Assembly: GCA_964480525.1 (NCBI GenBank)
Contig: CAYZOV010000004.1
Span: forward strand, 43,885-107,884
DNA from: JAAZZIT01 sp964480525
GTDB lineage: Bacteria; Bacillota; Clostridia; Oscillospirales; Ruminococcaceae
Direction of reading: 5' to 3'
DNA: 64,000 nt
The notes under the pieces were generated by a model that made no database searches, had not been told where the DNA came from, and was given only the letters and a program-made list of their open reading frames with translations. The position numbers were made by a program, and so were the translations under genes. This document shows positions 51,558 through 60,405 of the stretch, piece after piece. The stretch's first letter is position 1. The number at the start of each line of letters is the position of its first letter.

Positions 51558-52490
51558 ATGTCATTTGACAGACTTATTGAAAAAATCGTTAAAACTCAGA
51601 ACCCTACTGTTGTGGGACTTGACCCGAAGCTTGATTATATTCCCGAATATATCAAGGCTAAGAAATTTGAAAAGTACGGCAAAACCTTAGAGGGTGCTGC
51701 AAAGGCAATTTTGACGTTTAACAAGAAAATTATTGACGAAATTTACGATATTGTTCCTGCAATCAAGCCACAGGCTGCGTACTATGAAATGTACGGCTGG
51801 CAGGGAGTTAAGACCCTTTACAAGACTATTGAATACGCTCAGTCAAAGGGTATGTACGTTATTACAGACGGTAAGCGTAACGACATCGGTGCAACAATGG
51901 AAGCATACGCAACAGCACATCTCGGTTTGACAGACGTTGACGGTGAGATGATTCAGGCTTTCGGAGCAGACGCTTTGACTGTAAACGGATACCTCGGTAC
52001 AGACGGAATTTCGCCACTTCTCGAACAGTGCAGAAACAGAGATAAGGGCATTTTCGTTCTTGTAAAAACATCTAATAAGTCAAGTGGCGAACTTCAGGAC
52101 AAGCTTATCGGCGACAAGACGGTTTACAACGTAATGGGCGATATGTGCGAGGCTTGGGGTGCTGAGGCTATGGGTAAATACGGCTATTCCTCGGTAGGTG
52201 CTGTTGTGGGTGCAACATACCCTGAACAGCTTGCTGAAATGAGAAAGGCTTTGCCACACACATTCTTCCTCGTACCCGGATACGGCGCTCAGGGTGGCGG
52301 TGCAGAAGGCGTTGCAAAGGGCTTTGACGAAAACGGACTTGGTGCTATTGTAAACTCTTCAAGAGCCGTAATGTGTGCCTATAAAAAGGAAGGCTGTCAT
52401 GAGGAGGATTTCGCAAAGGCAGCAAGACGTGAGGTTATCAGAATGAAAGAGGATATTATTTCCTATCTTCCTAAGATTTCACTTGAATAA
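51558..52490 (+). CDS. pyrF: Orotidine 5'-phosphate decarboxylase (long type)
   Basis: A 310-residue enzyme of the longer OMP decarboxylase subfamily (type 2). VVGLDPKLDYIPEYI at the start, then FNKKIIDEIYDIVPAIKPQAAYYE and VITDGKRNDIGATMEAY, with the catalytic K-x-N-D, and FFLVPGYGAQGG phosphate-binding loop near residue 240. It performs the last step to UMP. It starts 22 bases after pyrC behind AAGGAG. Confidence 0.95.
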   Translation: MSFDRLIEKIVKTQNPTVVGLDPKLDYIPEYIKAKKFEKYGKTLEGAAKAILTFNKKIIDEIYDIVPAIKPQAAYYEMYGWQGVKTLYKTIEYAQSKGMYVITDGKRNDIGATMEAYATAHLGLTDVDGEMIQAFGADALTVNGYLGTDGISPLLEQCRNRDKGIFVLVKTSNKSSGELQDKLIGDKTVYNVMGDMCEAWGAEAMGKYGYSSVGAVVGATYPEQLAEMRKALPHTFFLVPGYGAQGGGAEGVAKGFDENGLGAIVNSSRAVMCAYKKEGCHEEDFAKAARREVIRMKEDIISYLPKISLE

Positions 52491-52517
52491 ATTAAGCTTT
52501 GCGAAAGGAATTTTGAT

Positions 52518-53288
52518 ATGAAATATACGCAGGGAAAATATCTGATTGTTGACAAAAAGGCAATCGCAAAAAATGTTTTCGACTTTGAAATAAGCTGTAA
52601 GGACGTTTGTGAAATTGCACAATGCGGACAGTTTGTTCATATTGCCGTAGACGGATTTTCGCTTAGACGACCGATTTCAATTTGCGACATTAACCGTGAA
52701 AAGGGTACTATGCGAATTGTTTTTGAGGTTAGAGGTAAGGGAACAGATAAAATTTCACAGCTCAGAAAGGGCGACCTTATTGATATGATTGCTCCTTTGG
52801 GAAAAGGTTTTACAATTTTGGAAAAGGGCAAAAAGGCTATTTGTATCGGCGGTGGAATAGGTACGCCACCAATGCTGAGTGTTGCTAAGGAATACGGCGA
52901 AAATGCTACGGTTATTTCAGGTTTTAGAAATTCTGCTATTGCAATTTTGCAGGAAGATTTTAAGGCACAGGGAAACAAGACAATTCTTTGTACAGACGAC
53001 GGCTCGGCAGGTAAAAAGGGCTTTGTAACAGACGCTTTGAAAGAGTGTCTTGAAAATGAAAAGCCTGATATAATTTACGCTTGCGGCCCAAACGTAATGC
53101 TCAAGGCTGTGGCTGAAATTGCCGGAGATAACGGCATTTACTGTGAGGTTTCTTTGGAAGAAAGAATGGGTTGTGGCGTAGGTGCGTGTCTTGTGTGTGC
53201 TTGTAAAACCGTTAAAAACGGTGAGGAATATTTTGCTCACGTTTGCAAGGACGGGCCTGTATTTTCTGCTGAGGAGGTTGTATTTTAA
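52518..53288 (+). CDS. pyrK: Dihydroorotate dehydrogenase electron transfer subunit
   Basis: A 256-residue flavin/iron-sulfur subunit. LRRPISICDINREKG binds FAD; AICIGGGIGTPPMLSVAKE near residue 113 binds NAD; the C-terminal MGCGVGACLVCACKT with VCKDGPVF holds the four cysteines of the [2Fe-2S] cluster. It couples PyrD to NAD+. Its stop codon overlaps the pyrD start by one base, matching their role as a complex. Confidence 0.95.
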   Translation: MKYTQGKYLIVDKKAIAKNVFDFEISCKDVCEIAQCGQFVHIAVDGFSLRRPISICDINREKGTMRIVFEVRGKGTDKISQLRKGDLIDMIAPLGKGFTILEKGKKAICIGGGIGTPPMLSVAKEYGENATVISGFRNSAIAILQEDFKAQGNKTILCTDDGSAGKKGFVTDALKECLENEKPDIIYACGPNVMLKAVAEIAGDNGIYCEVSLEERMGCGVGACLVCACKTVKNGEEYFAHVCKDGPVFSAEEVVF

Positions 53289-54199
53289 TGGCTGATTTGA
53301 GAGTGAATTTTGCAGGGGTTGACTTTAAAAACCCTGTTATTCCCGCAAGTGGTGCGTTTGGTTACGGACGAGAGTACGAAGAACTTTACCCGTTGTCAAC
53401 ACTTGGTGGAATTGCCGTAAAGGGTACAACGCTTAATCCTCGAAACGGAAACCCTGCTCCTAGAATTGCCGAAACTCCGTCGGGAATGTTAAATTCCGTA
53501 GGACTTCAAAACGGTGGAGTTAAGAAATTTTTGGAATATGAACTTCCGCATTTGAAAAAGCAGGATATTGTTGTTGTGGCTAATATCGCCGGTGCTACAT
53601 TTGACGAATGTAAGGAACTTGCTGGCTTGGTGGATAACTCTGATGCAGATATGATTGAACTTAACATTTCCTGTCCTAACGTAAAGCAGGGTGGTGCTGC
53701 GTTTGGTACAAGCTGTGAAACTGCCGCTGAAATTACAAAAGCAGTCAGAAGTGCTACTAAAAAACCTCTTATGGTTAAGCTTTCACCGAATGTAACAAGT
53801 ATTACGGACATTGCAAAGGCTGTTGAGTCGGAGGGTGCAGACGCTGTTTCGCTGATAAATACACTTCTCGGAATGAGAATTGACATCAAAAGTCGCAGAC
53901 CGATTTTGAAAAACAACGTAGGCGGACTTTCGGGCCCTGCAATATTCCCTGTGGCTGTGAGAATGGTTTGGCAGGTAGCAAATGCCGTTAAAATTCCTGT
54001 TTGTGGAATGGGCGGTATTGCAACAGCAGAGGACGCTATTGAAATGATGATGGCAGGAGCAACCACTGTTCAGCTTGGTGCGGCAATATTCAATAATCCT
54101 TTCGCACCTGTGGAAATTATTGACGGAATGAATAAATGGTGCGACGAAAACGGGGTTAAGTCGCTTTCGGAAATTATCGGTACGGTTAAACCGTGGTAA
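53288..54199 (+). CDS. pyrD: Dihydroorotate dehydrogenase, catalytic subunit, class 1B
   Basis: A 303-residue FMN enzyme. IPASGAFGYGREYEELY near residue 18 and GMLNSVGLQNGGVKKFL near 62 are characteristic; NISCPNVKQGG near 124 carries the class 1 catalytic cysteine; KLSPNVTSITDIAKAVE and NTLLGMRIDIKSRRP follow. It pairs with PyrK just upstream to use NAD+. The start is ATG 53288 with GAGGAGG upstream. Confidence 0.95.
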   Translation: MADLRVNFAGVDFKNPVIPASGAFGYGREYEELYPLSTLGGIAVKGTTLNPRNGNPAPRIAETPSGMLNSVGLQNGGVKKFLEYELPHLKKQDIVVVANIAGATFDECKELAGLVDNSDADMIELNISCPNVKQGGAAFGTSCETAAEITKAVRSATKKPLMVKLSPNVTSITDIAKAVESEGADAVSLINTLLGMRIDIKSRRPILKNNVGGLSGPAIFPVAVRMVWQVANAVKIPVCGMGGIATAEDAIEMMMAGATTVQLGAAIFNNPFAPVEIIDGMNKWCDENGVKSLSEIIGTVKPW

Positions 54200-54260
54200 T
54201 TTGAAAAACGCAGAAAGTTACCCGTAAAAGCATTTTTTAATTTTAATTTGGAGAAAATTT

Positions 54261-54701
54261 ATGAAGATTATGGCTGTTGACTATGGGGACGCTCGCACAG
54301 GTATAGCTGTGTGTGACAGAACGGAATTTCTGGCGTCGCCTGTGGGAACGATTGAAGAAAGAAAATTTGACGTTTTGGTGCAAAAAGTTGCGTATATGGC
54401 TAAGCAGTACGAGGTCGAGGAAATCGTGGTGGGTTTGCCACTTAATATGAACGGCTCAAAAGGTCCGAGGGCTGAAAAGGCGGAGCTTTTTGCAAACACC
54501 TTAAACGAAATGACGGATATTCCCGTAAATATGTGGGACGAGCGTTCAACGACCGTTCAGGCACATAATTATCTTAACGAAACAAATACCCGTGGCAAAA
54601 AACGTAAAGCCGTCGTGGATACTGTTTCGGCAACAATTATTTTGGACGCCTACCTTGAATTTAGAAGAAAACGCAAGGAAAAGGCTCAGAGCGAAAATTA
54701 A
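54261..54701 (+). CDS. ruvX: Holliday junction resolvase-like RuvX/YqgF
   Basis: A 146-residue RNase H-fold protein. IMAVDYGDARTGIAVCD at the start carries the first catalytic Asp; EEIVVGLPLNMNGSKGPRAEKAE and VNMWDERSTTVQAHNYL are the YqgF hallmarks. In bacteria it processes the 5' end of pre-16S rRNA and may resolve Holliday junctions. It lies 61 bases after pyrD and ends before a terminator. Confidence 0.92.
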   Translation: MKIMAVDYGDARTGIAVCDRTEFLASPVGTIEERKFDVLVQKVAYMAKQYEVEEIVVGLPLNMNGSKGPRAEKAELFANTLNEMTDIPVNMWDERSTTVQAHNYLNETNTRGKKRKAVVDTVSATIILDAYLEFRRKRKEKAQSEN

Positions 54702-54741
54702 ATAAACATAGCCTGTCGATGTCGGCAGGCTTATTTTTTTG
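54702..54741. terminator. Bidirectional terminator between ruvX and the TSUP genes
   Basis: AGCCTGTCGA and TCGGCAGGCT (54711-54732) form a hairpin flanked by A- and T-rich sequence. The minus-strand TSUP gene ends within it. Confidence 0.75.
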
Positions 54742-55081
54742 GTTTTTGAAATATTTGCAAAAGTCCGACTGAAATTAAAAAAATCGCAAAAATTTTGCTT
54801 AGCAAATCACCTTGAATTTTTTGTGCCAAAAACGAAAAAAAGCACACGAAAACGCTGCCGAAAATTATGGGAAGAAGTGTGAATTTCCACTTTACTAAAC
54901 CCTTTTTGCTGTGTAAAATAAGTGAAATTGTGGCTATGGGAATAAAAAATATCAAATTTACTCCCTGTGCAAAAAGCTGGGGTTTGTGGGCGAAAAACGT
55001 TAAATACAACAGCAAGACCATTCCGCCGCCAAGACCCATAGACGCCATAATTCCCGATAAAAACGAAACTAAAATAATCAT
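54731..55081 (-). CDS. Half-size TSUP (TauE/SafE) membrane permease, second half
   Basis: A 116-residue protein with three to four hydrophobic helices. FLSGIMASMGLGGGMVLLLYL near the start is the TSUP repeat motif, corresponding to one half of a full-length (about 250-residue) TauE/SafE permease. It begins three bases after the stop codon of the other half, with GAGG upstream. The two products probably assemble into one transporter of small sulfur- or carboxyl-containing anions. Substrate unknown. Confidence 0.82.
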   Translation of the reverse strand: MIILVSFLSGIMASMGLGGGMVLLLYLTFFAHKPQLFAQGVNLIFFIPIATISLILHSKKGLVKWKFTLLPIIFGSVFVCFFSFLAQKIQGDLLSKIFAIFLISVGLLQIFQKPKK

Positions 55082-55083
55082 AG

Positions 55084-55434
55084 CTACCTCAAAAATGTTT
55101 TTATCCCTGCGATAATCATTATGATACCGAAAAGCTTTTTTAGTGCCTTTGCGGAAATTTTCTTCATAATTTTTGAACCCACATATGCACCTAAAATTCC
55201 GAACGGGATAAATTTTAAAGCAAACATAAGGTCAAAATCGGCAGATGTGGAATAAAAAATACTGCTGATAATTGCAAATGGCAGGGTGACAGCAAGGGAA
55301 GTTGCGTGGGCGTGTTGGGGCGAAAGTCCTGCACTTTCAAAAAAAGGCACGGTAAAACACCCACCGCCCGAACCGAAAAGTCCAGTAAAAGTGCCTGTTA
55401 AAACGCCGATAAGTATAAGTTTAATCTTTTTCAT
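55084..55434 (-). CDS. Half-size TSUP (TauE/SafE) membrane permease, first half
   Basis: A 116-residue protein. KLILIGVLTGTFTGLFGSGGGCFTVPFF is the first TSUP motif, and FIPFGILGAYVGSKIMKKISAKALKKLFGI the typical helix-loop. It has the same length as its downstream partner. The gap between the two is only two bases, and each has its own stop codon and start site, so this is a genuine gene split and not a sequencing frameshift. Confidence 0.82.
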   Translation of the reverse strand: MKKIKLILIGVLTGTFTGLFGSGGGCFTVPFFESAGLSPQHAHATSLAVTLPFAIISSIFYSTSADFDLMFALKFIPFGILGAYVGSKIMKKISAKALKKLFGIIMIIAGIKTFLR

Positions 55435-55506
55435 AAAATCGCCCTCCTTTTTTAGTATTTCACTATAAATCGGGATTAAACATCAAAATAATGTTAAAAT
55501 TTGCTA

Positions 55507-55535
55507 TTGCAAAATTTGGAAAAGTGTGTTAAAAT
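55507..55535 (+). promoter_or_regulatory. Promoter of the FN3/serine-hydrolase lipoprotein gene
   Basis: TTGCAA (55507-55512) and TAAAAT (55530-55535) have a 17-base spacer ending TGTGT. Confidence 0.6.
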
Positions 55536-55586
55536 AAAATAAATCTTGCTTTTGCAGGAAAAAGACAACAGATTGGAGAAAACAAC

Positions 55587-57965
55587 TTGAAAAGAAAAAT
55601 TTTATCTTTGCTTTTGGGAATTGTAATTGTCTTTACGTTTGCAGGGTGCAAAAACGAAGAAAGCGCCAAAATTTCGGTGGGTGCGATTTCGTCGTTTGAA
55701 GTGTGCGATTATGGAGAAAACACCGTAACCCTAAGTTGGGAAAAATGCAATAACGCAAACGCATACGAAATTTATATTGCAGACCAAAACGGCGACAAAC
55801 TTTATACCACAACCGCAGAAACCACCGCTTCGGTGACGGGACTTGAAAAAAACACAGAATATGTATTCAAAATTTGCGGAATTTTCAAAAACGAAGAAAA
55901 TGTGATAAAGGGTGCGTTGGCTGAAATTACGGCTTGCACCTATTGTGAAAAGGTTGGGGAAGTTACAAGCTTTTTGACGTCGTCCCAAAATCTCACGCTG
56001 AAGTGGGACAGAGTTTTGGCGGACGGCTACGAAGTGTACAGCTATGACGACGAAGCAGGAAAATTTCTTTTGGAAAACACCGTTACGGAAAACAATTGCA
56101 AAATCGTAAACCTTAAACCCGAAACAGAATACGAATTTAAAATTATTCCGTTTAAGAGTTATTCAATAGGGAAAATTTACGGACAGGAAACATTTGCAAA
56201 GGCTAGTACCGTAGGCGAAAACGACCTTTCGCTGACGGTGGAAAACGTTACGCCGAACAGTTATACAATCGTTTGGAACGAGATTGAGGGCGTGGACGGA
56301 TATGATTTGTATGTGTTTGACGAAGATAAAAACGAATTTGAAATTTTTGCGGAAAATATTGCCGACACACGTTTTGACGTAACGGATTTGCCGGAACTTT
56401 CGTCAAAAACATACGCCGTAATGCCGTACAAAATGGCAGACGACAAGAAATTTTCTCACGAAATCAGCACAGAAATAGTTGCGACAACAAACCTTTCTCC
56501 CACGGAAGTTACGCTGACTGCAGGTGAGGGTTCGATTAAGGTTTTGTGGGAAAAGCTTGACAAGGCGGACGGATATACGGTTTTGTATTCGCAGAGCGAA
56601 GAGGGGGATTTTTCGGTTGCGACCACCTTTGAAAGTGCAGACAAAACAAGTTTTACAATAAATAATCTTAATTACGGCGAAAAATATTATGTAAAAGTTT
56701 TGCCGTTTTCGGATATAGACGGGCAAAAACTTTACGGCGAAGAAACGGTTAAAAACTGTACAACAAAAAATAAACCTCAAACGTCATCGTCGGATTCGCC
56801 GTCTGCGACCACGACCACAACGGCTAAAAAAGAAACAACGCCAACATACAACAGAAAGAATTTTATTGATATTCAGGTTTCGGGAAGCGATTTTGAACCT
56901 GCTGACAAAAGGTGGAACGACATAAGCAAGCTTGTTAAGAATTACGCATGGTCAAACACGTCCTCATTTGCCCTTTATGACATAAATTCAGGGGTGAAAA
57001 TCACCTACAACGGCGACTGGTATGTGGCGACCGCAAGCACGGTGAAAGCGCCGTACATTATGTATGTTTTAAGCCAAGAAATCGACAAAGGCAATGCAAA
57101 ACTAAGTGATAAATTGACATACGAACGACGTTTTTACAGCAACGGAAGCGGACAAATCAAGTATTCTTCATACGGCACAAAATACACCATTAAGGAAGTA
57201 ATTCACTTGATTCTGGAAACAAGCGACAACTGTGGATTTTTAATGCTTCAAGACCACTTTGGGGTTAAAAATTACAACAAATGGCTTGAATCTATCGGTT
57301 GCAAAACTTTTATTGACGGCGTAAACGTCAAGTGGGGAAGTGTATCGGCAAACGATTCATGCAGAATATGGCAGGAAATTTACAAGTATTTTTCTAACGG
57401 CAAAAACGGTGAATTTTTCAAAAAAGAGCTTTTGGGAACAGGTTATAGTCCTATAAGAAAAAATCTGGGCGACAAATACAAAGTGGCAAACAAATTCGGC
57501 GGCGCTGACATTGGTTGGCACGATACGGGCGTAGTTTTCGCAGGGAAAAACCCGTATATTCTGATTCTTTTAACAAACGATTCGTATATGCACGCCGATT
57601 ATTATTTCCAGAATAATATGATTAAACAGCTTGACGGATTGCATGACGAACTGGTTAAGTATCTTAAAGAGCAAAAGGAAAAGGAAGAACAAAAACCTGT
57701 CACAACCACTAAGCCTGCTACTACGACGACAAAACCTACAACCACCACGCCGACGGTAACGACAACCGCTCCGACGACAACCACACCGCCGACGACCACT
57801 ACGACGGTTGTTACAACAGAAATTCCGACAGTTTCCACAACGGATATTCCGACGACCACAACGCCCGAAATTTCGGAAGAATCTCAAACAACAACCGCAG
57901 TTGAAAGTGAAACCGTGACGGAAGAAATTACCTCAATTTCCGAAGAACAGAAAATGCAAAATTAA
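55587..57965 (+). CDS. Lipoprotein with fibronectin type III repeats, a serine hydrolase (beta-lactamase-like) domain and a Thr-rich tail
   Basis: 792 residues. Residues 1-20 form a lipoprotein signal with lipobox FAGC, so the cysteine near residue 20 is lipidated. Residues ~30-395 hold about four fibronectin type III modules, each with a WEKCNNANAYEIY- or WEKLDKADGYTVLY-like strand. A Thr/Lys linker follows. The penicillin-binding/class A beta-lactamase-like domain (~430-690) has the S-x-x-K motif STVK at 484-487 and SDN near 546; the third motif, usually KTG, is not clear (NKFGG/WHDTG region). The tail ~695-775 is almost entirely threonine, proline and valine. The start is TTG 55587 behind TTGGAG. 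It probably acts on the cell wall; a true antibiotic-hydrolysing role is not implied. Confidence 0.82.
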   Translation: MKRKILSLLLGIVIVFTFAGCKNEESAKISVGAISSFEVCDYGENTVTLSWEKCNNANAYEIYIADQNGDKLYTTTAETTASVTGLEKNTEYVFKICGIFKNEENVIKGALAEITACTYCEKVGEVTSFLTSSQNLTLKWDRVLADGYEVYSYDDEAGKFLLENTVTENNCKIVNLKPETEYEFKIIPFKSYSIGKIYGQETFAKASTVGENDLSLTVENVTPNSYTIVWNEIEGVDGYDLYVFDEDKNEFEIFAENIADTRFDVTDLPELSSKTYAVMPYKMADDKKFSHEISTEIVATTNLSPTEVTLTAGEGSIKVLWEKLDKADGYTVLYSQSEEGDFSVATTFESADKTSFTINNLNYGEKYYVKVLPFSDIDGQKLYGEETVKNCTTKNKPQTSSSDSPSATTTTTAKKETTPTYNRKNFIDIQVSGSDFEPADKRWNDISKLVKNYAWSNTSSFALYDINSGVKITYNGDWYVATASTVKAPYIMYVLSQEIDKGNAKLSDKLTYERRFYSNGSGQIKYSSYGTKYTIKEVIHLILETSDNCGFLMLQDHFGVKNYNKWLESIGCKTFIDGVNVKWGSVSANDSCRIWQEIYKYFSNGKNGEFFKKELLGTGYSPIRKNLGDKYKVANKFGGADIGWHDTGVVFAGKNPYILILLTNDSYMHADYYFQNNMIKQLDGLHDELVKYLKEQKEKEEQKPVTTTKPATTTTKPTTTTPTVTTTAPTTTTPPTTTTTVVTTEIPTVSTTDIPTTTTPEISEESQTTTAVESETVTEEITSISEEQKMQN
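57700..57870 (+). repeat. Threonine-rich low-complexity coding repeat
   Basis: The DNA is a degenerate repeat of ACN codons interspersed with CCN and GTN, encoding the Thr/Pro/Val-rich tail of the lipoprotein. Such tails are probably extended spacers or glycosylation targets. Confidence 0.7.
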
Positions 57966-57979
57966 ACAGACAAAAAAAT

Positions 57980-58017
57980 AATCCTTATCGCTTTTTTGTA
58001 GCGATAAGGATTTTTTG
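57980..58017. terminator. Bidirectional terminator between the lipoprotein gene and the J-domain-like gene
   Basis: AATCCTTATCGC (57980-57991) pairs perfectly with GCGATAAGGATT (58001-58012), followed by T residues; an A run precedes it for the minus strand. Confidence 0.88.
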
Positions 58018-58025
58018 TGATATTA

Positions 58026-59312
58026 TTATTTCAGAAATTTATCCAGAATACTTCCTATAAACTGAGAAACTTCCTCTTGGAATACCGTTCCCAAACACAA
58101 AATACTGCTGAGAACAATAATGAAAATCGTCAGTTTGATAATGAACATTGTTTTGTTGTGAGTTTTTGTTTTTTCAACTTCGTCAAAATTTATGTCGCTG
58201 CTGAAACTATCTCTCATTTGTGCGGCGCCCTTTGCGGACATGGTGATTCGTGGGTTAAGCATATCCGAAATGTCAATGTTTGTGTCGCCGTTTTCGTCCA
58301 CAACAACTTCGTATGGTGAAGCAAGCTTTTTAACGTCGTATGTTTTGGTATTAACGGACGACATTGTCAGTTCAACGTCCTCTTCTTTGCCCAAATTTCC
58401 GCTTCCGAAAACTTTTGTCGTGTCAACGGACTTGATTTCCTGATTTCTTGCACGGTTTGATTTAATCATCTGATGAAGTGCGTCGGTATAAATGTTTTCC
58501 TCTTCGTCCAAACCTTCCAAAAGATTAACTTTTTCCGTTTCTTCCGGTTCTTCGTTGATTTCTTCAAGTTTAACCTTTGCGATTTCAGGCATTGCAGGCG
58601 CTTTTTTGCCTGTACGCTTAACTTTCTTTTCGCTGTTTTCAAGCTGCGACATAAACGCCGAAATATCTCCGTCAAACAACGCATTTGACAAAATTTCGGA
58701 CGCAGTCATACATTCCAGCGACCCTCTCACCAGTTCTTTAAGCGGAAGAAGTATTACTTCGCAGAAAGTGTTATAAAAACCTTTAAGGCTGTTGATGTCG
58801 TTTTTGTAAATTTCCTGTGGGAATCTGTGGTCAAAAAGACTTTCCCATTCTTCGGGATTTGCACAAATAAGCATATCTATGTGTTTAGCGATTTTGAACC
58901 ACAAATTTTTGTACGAAATATGCGGGTCGTTAATGATAAGCCACATATAGCAACTGAGGAATTTGTCATAACTGTCTATGTTTGCAATCTGAATTGAAAT
59001 GTCGGCTTGCGAAAGATTAACCGCATAAAGGCTTTCCGAAAAAGCAAAACAACGGTATACGTCGCCCGAAAGTTTGGAATAAGCGTTGTTAAGCGAATCG
59101 ACGTTTCGCTGGAACGACGGCAAAGACGGAAAATCAAACGGCGATTTGTACATGGAAATTGTGTCGTTTTCCGCCATTGAAATAAGACTTTGGTAAACCT
59201 CATCAATTTTTTCCTGCGTCGAATCAACAGGTATGCCTATAATACGGTATGGATTGTACGCAAAAAGCTCCATTACGGTAACGCCCAGTTTTTCTGTTGG
59301 CAAATAAATCAT
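58026..59312 (-). CDS. J-domain-like protein with C-terminal transmembrane helix, function unknown
   Basis: Up to 428 residues. After a short variable N-terminus the sequence ELFAYNPYRIIGIPVDSTQEKIDEVYQSLI resembles the start of a DnaJ-type J domain, but no HPD motif is visible, so it is at best J-like. Residues ~70-200 are helical; ~230-285 are acidic and lysine-rich, probably disordered; a single hydrophobic helix (MFIIKLTIFIIVLSSILCLGTVF) lies near 390-412, so the protein should be anchored with its bulk in the cytoplasm. The true start may be ATG 59273 (MELFAYNPYR) or a TTG at 59303 behind AAGGGAG. Two more unknown genes follow on the other side of a divergent promoter region. Confidence 0.65.
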   Translation of the reverse strand: MIYLPTEKLGVTVMELFAYNPYRIIGIPVDSTQEKIDEVYQSLISMAENDTISMYKSPFDFPSLPSFQRNVDSLNNAYSKLSGDVYRCFAFSESLYAVNLSQADISIQIANIDSYDKFLSCYMWLIINDPHISYKNLWFKIAKHIDMLICANPEEWESLFDHRFPQEIYKNDINSLKGFYNTFCEVILLPLKELVRGSLECMTASEILSNALFDGDISAFMSQLENSEKKVKRTGKKAPAMPEIAKVKLEEINEEPEETEKVNLLEGLDEEENIYTDALHQMIKSNRARNQEIKSVDTTKVFGSGNLGKEEDVELTMSSVNTKTYDVKKLASPYEVVVDENGDTNIDISDMLNPRITMSAKGAAQMRDSFSSDINFDEVEKTKTHNKTMFIIKLTIFIIVLSSILCLGTVFQEEVSQFIGSILDKFLK

Positions 59313-59487
59313 CTCCCTTGTAAATATTAAAAAACTAAAAAGTCATAAATTTCCTATATTATTTTAATTATAACTAAATAAGTCCCTTTATATATCAACA
59401 TACTATTAAGAAATTTCCTTTTATATGTTAACATTAGCCGGAATTTCCAATCATTATAAATCTTTGGTAAAAAAATCACTTTTATGT
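59313..59487. other. AT-rich divergent intergenic region
   Basis: Between the J-domain-like gene (minus strand) and the next plus-strand gene. No gene or strong hairpin is visible. TATAAT occurs on the minus strand near 59371, but without a well-spaced -35 box. Confidence 0.4.
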
Positions 59488-59516
59488 TTGCATTTTCAAT
59501 TCAGTTGTGCTATAAT
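59488..59516 (+). promoter_or_regulatory. Promoter of the two unknown genes
   Basis: TTGCAT (59488-59493) and TATAAT (59511-59516) with a 17-base spacer ending TTGTGC. It has the same architecture as the promoter at 2304. Confidence 0.65.
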
Positions 59517-59612
59517 AATATAAACACGGGTATTCCTAAGAATACAAATGGGGGTACTTGGGGTTTGCGGTTATGATTTTTTAAAGGCAAATTGTTAAAA
59601 GGTGGTTTTTTA

Positions 59613-60383
59613 ATGGCTTTTTTGTTCGGCAAAAAGAATAAAGCACAGAATCCTACGGGAAGCACCCCAAAGGTGAATGCTGAGGATATATGGTCAAGTC
59701 CTGTGAAAAATGCGACGGCGAATAAGTTTTCCGACAAAGTAAATACCGACGTTGTGGTTAAAGAAATGACTTCGGCTGTGCCTGAAACATTTAACGGTCC
59801 CAGAGGGATAAATCCGAAAGTTTTGGAACGAAGCATACAACAGCTTGAAGCCGAACTTGACGAACGTGACAAACGTCCGCCACAGACTTATGAAATTGAC
59901 GGAATTTCCGCTGTGGCAATGAATAAGGCAGAGGAAAAATTCGACAAAACCGTTGAGGAAATTAAGGAAAAGCAAAGCAAAATCAGGTATGGCAGAATTT
60001 CCGAAGCCCACGTTGACGACATAGACCAAAAGGTTAAGGAGCTTGAAGAAAAATACGATTATTTAACCCACAAACAAGAAAACACGGATTATGGGTTTGA
60101 CGCTATTTCGGGGGACGAACTTGACAGGATTGTTTCGGAATACGACATTGAAAAAGCCGCAGAACGAAAAGCGATTATTTCCAGAATGCCCGGTCTTAAC
60201 GAAGCGCAAAAGCAGAAAATTCAGGAATTTTTTGACAACGACGTTATGGCTGAACCTATGGATTATGTTAATTCAATCCCTGAACTTACCCAGAAAGATT
60301 TGGCGAAGATTCGCAGAGAACTTGAAAAAATCTACGCTCTTGACAAGGAAACAAAGCCTGAACTTAAAATCAATGCACTATAA
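59613..60383 (+). CDS. Hypothetical protein, coiled-coil rich
   Basis: 256 residues from ATG 59613, behind AAAGGTGG. After a short AFLFGKKNKAQ start the chain is highly charged, with predicted coiled-coil stretches at about 80-100 (PKVLERSIQQLEAELDERDK) and 120-165 (EEKFDKTVEEIKEKQSKI; DQKVKELEEKYDYL). The last third (AERKAIISRMPGLNEAQKQKIQEFF) is also helical. No signal peptide, membrane helix or catalytic motif is visible. It is 22 bases from the next unknown gene and may act with it and with the divergent J-domain-like protein. I do not recognise the family. Confidence 0.7.
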   Translation: MAFLFGKKNKAQNPTGSTPKVNAEDIWSSPVKNATANKFSDKVNTDVVVKEMTSAVPETFNGPRGINPKVLERSIQQLEAELDERDKRPPQTYEIDGISAVAMNKAEEKFDKTVEEIKEKQSKIRYGRISEAHVDDIDQKVKELEEKYDYLTHKQENTDYGFDAISGDELDRIVSEYDIEKAAERKAIISRMPGLNEAQKQKIQEFFDNDVMAEPMDYVNSIPELTQKDLAKIRRELEKIYALDKETKPELKINAL

Positions 60384-60405
60384 TATTTATAAGGAGATAT
60401 ACATA

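Noticed and set aside
55587..57965. Beta-lactam resistance determinant
   Set aside because: The serine-hydrolase domain is fused to FN3 repeats and lacks a clear third lactamase motif, so antibiotic hydrolysis is not supported.
59510..59872. 120-residue minus-strand frame spanning the promoter and start of the coiled-coil protein gene
   Set aside because: It covers a good plus-strand promoter and the start of a well-supported gene and shows no recognisable motif.
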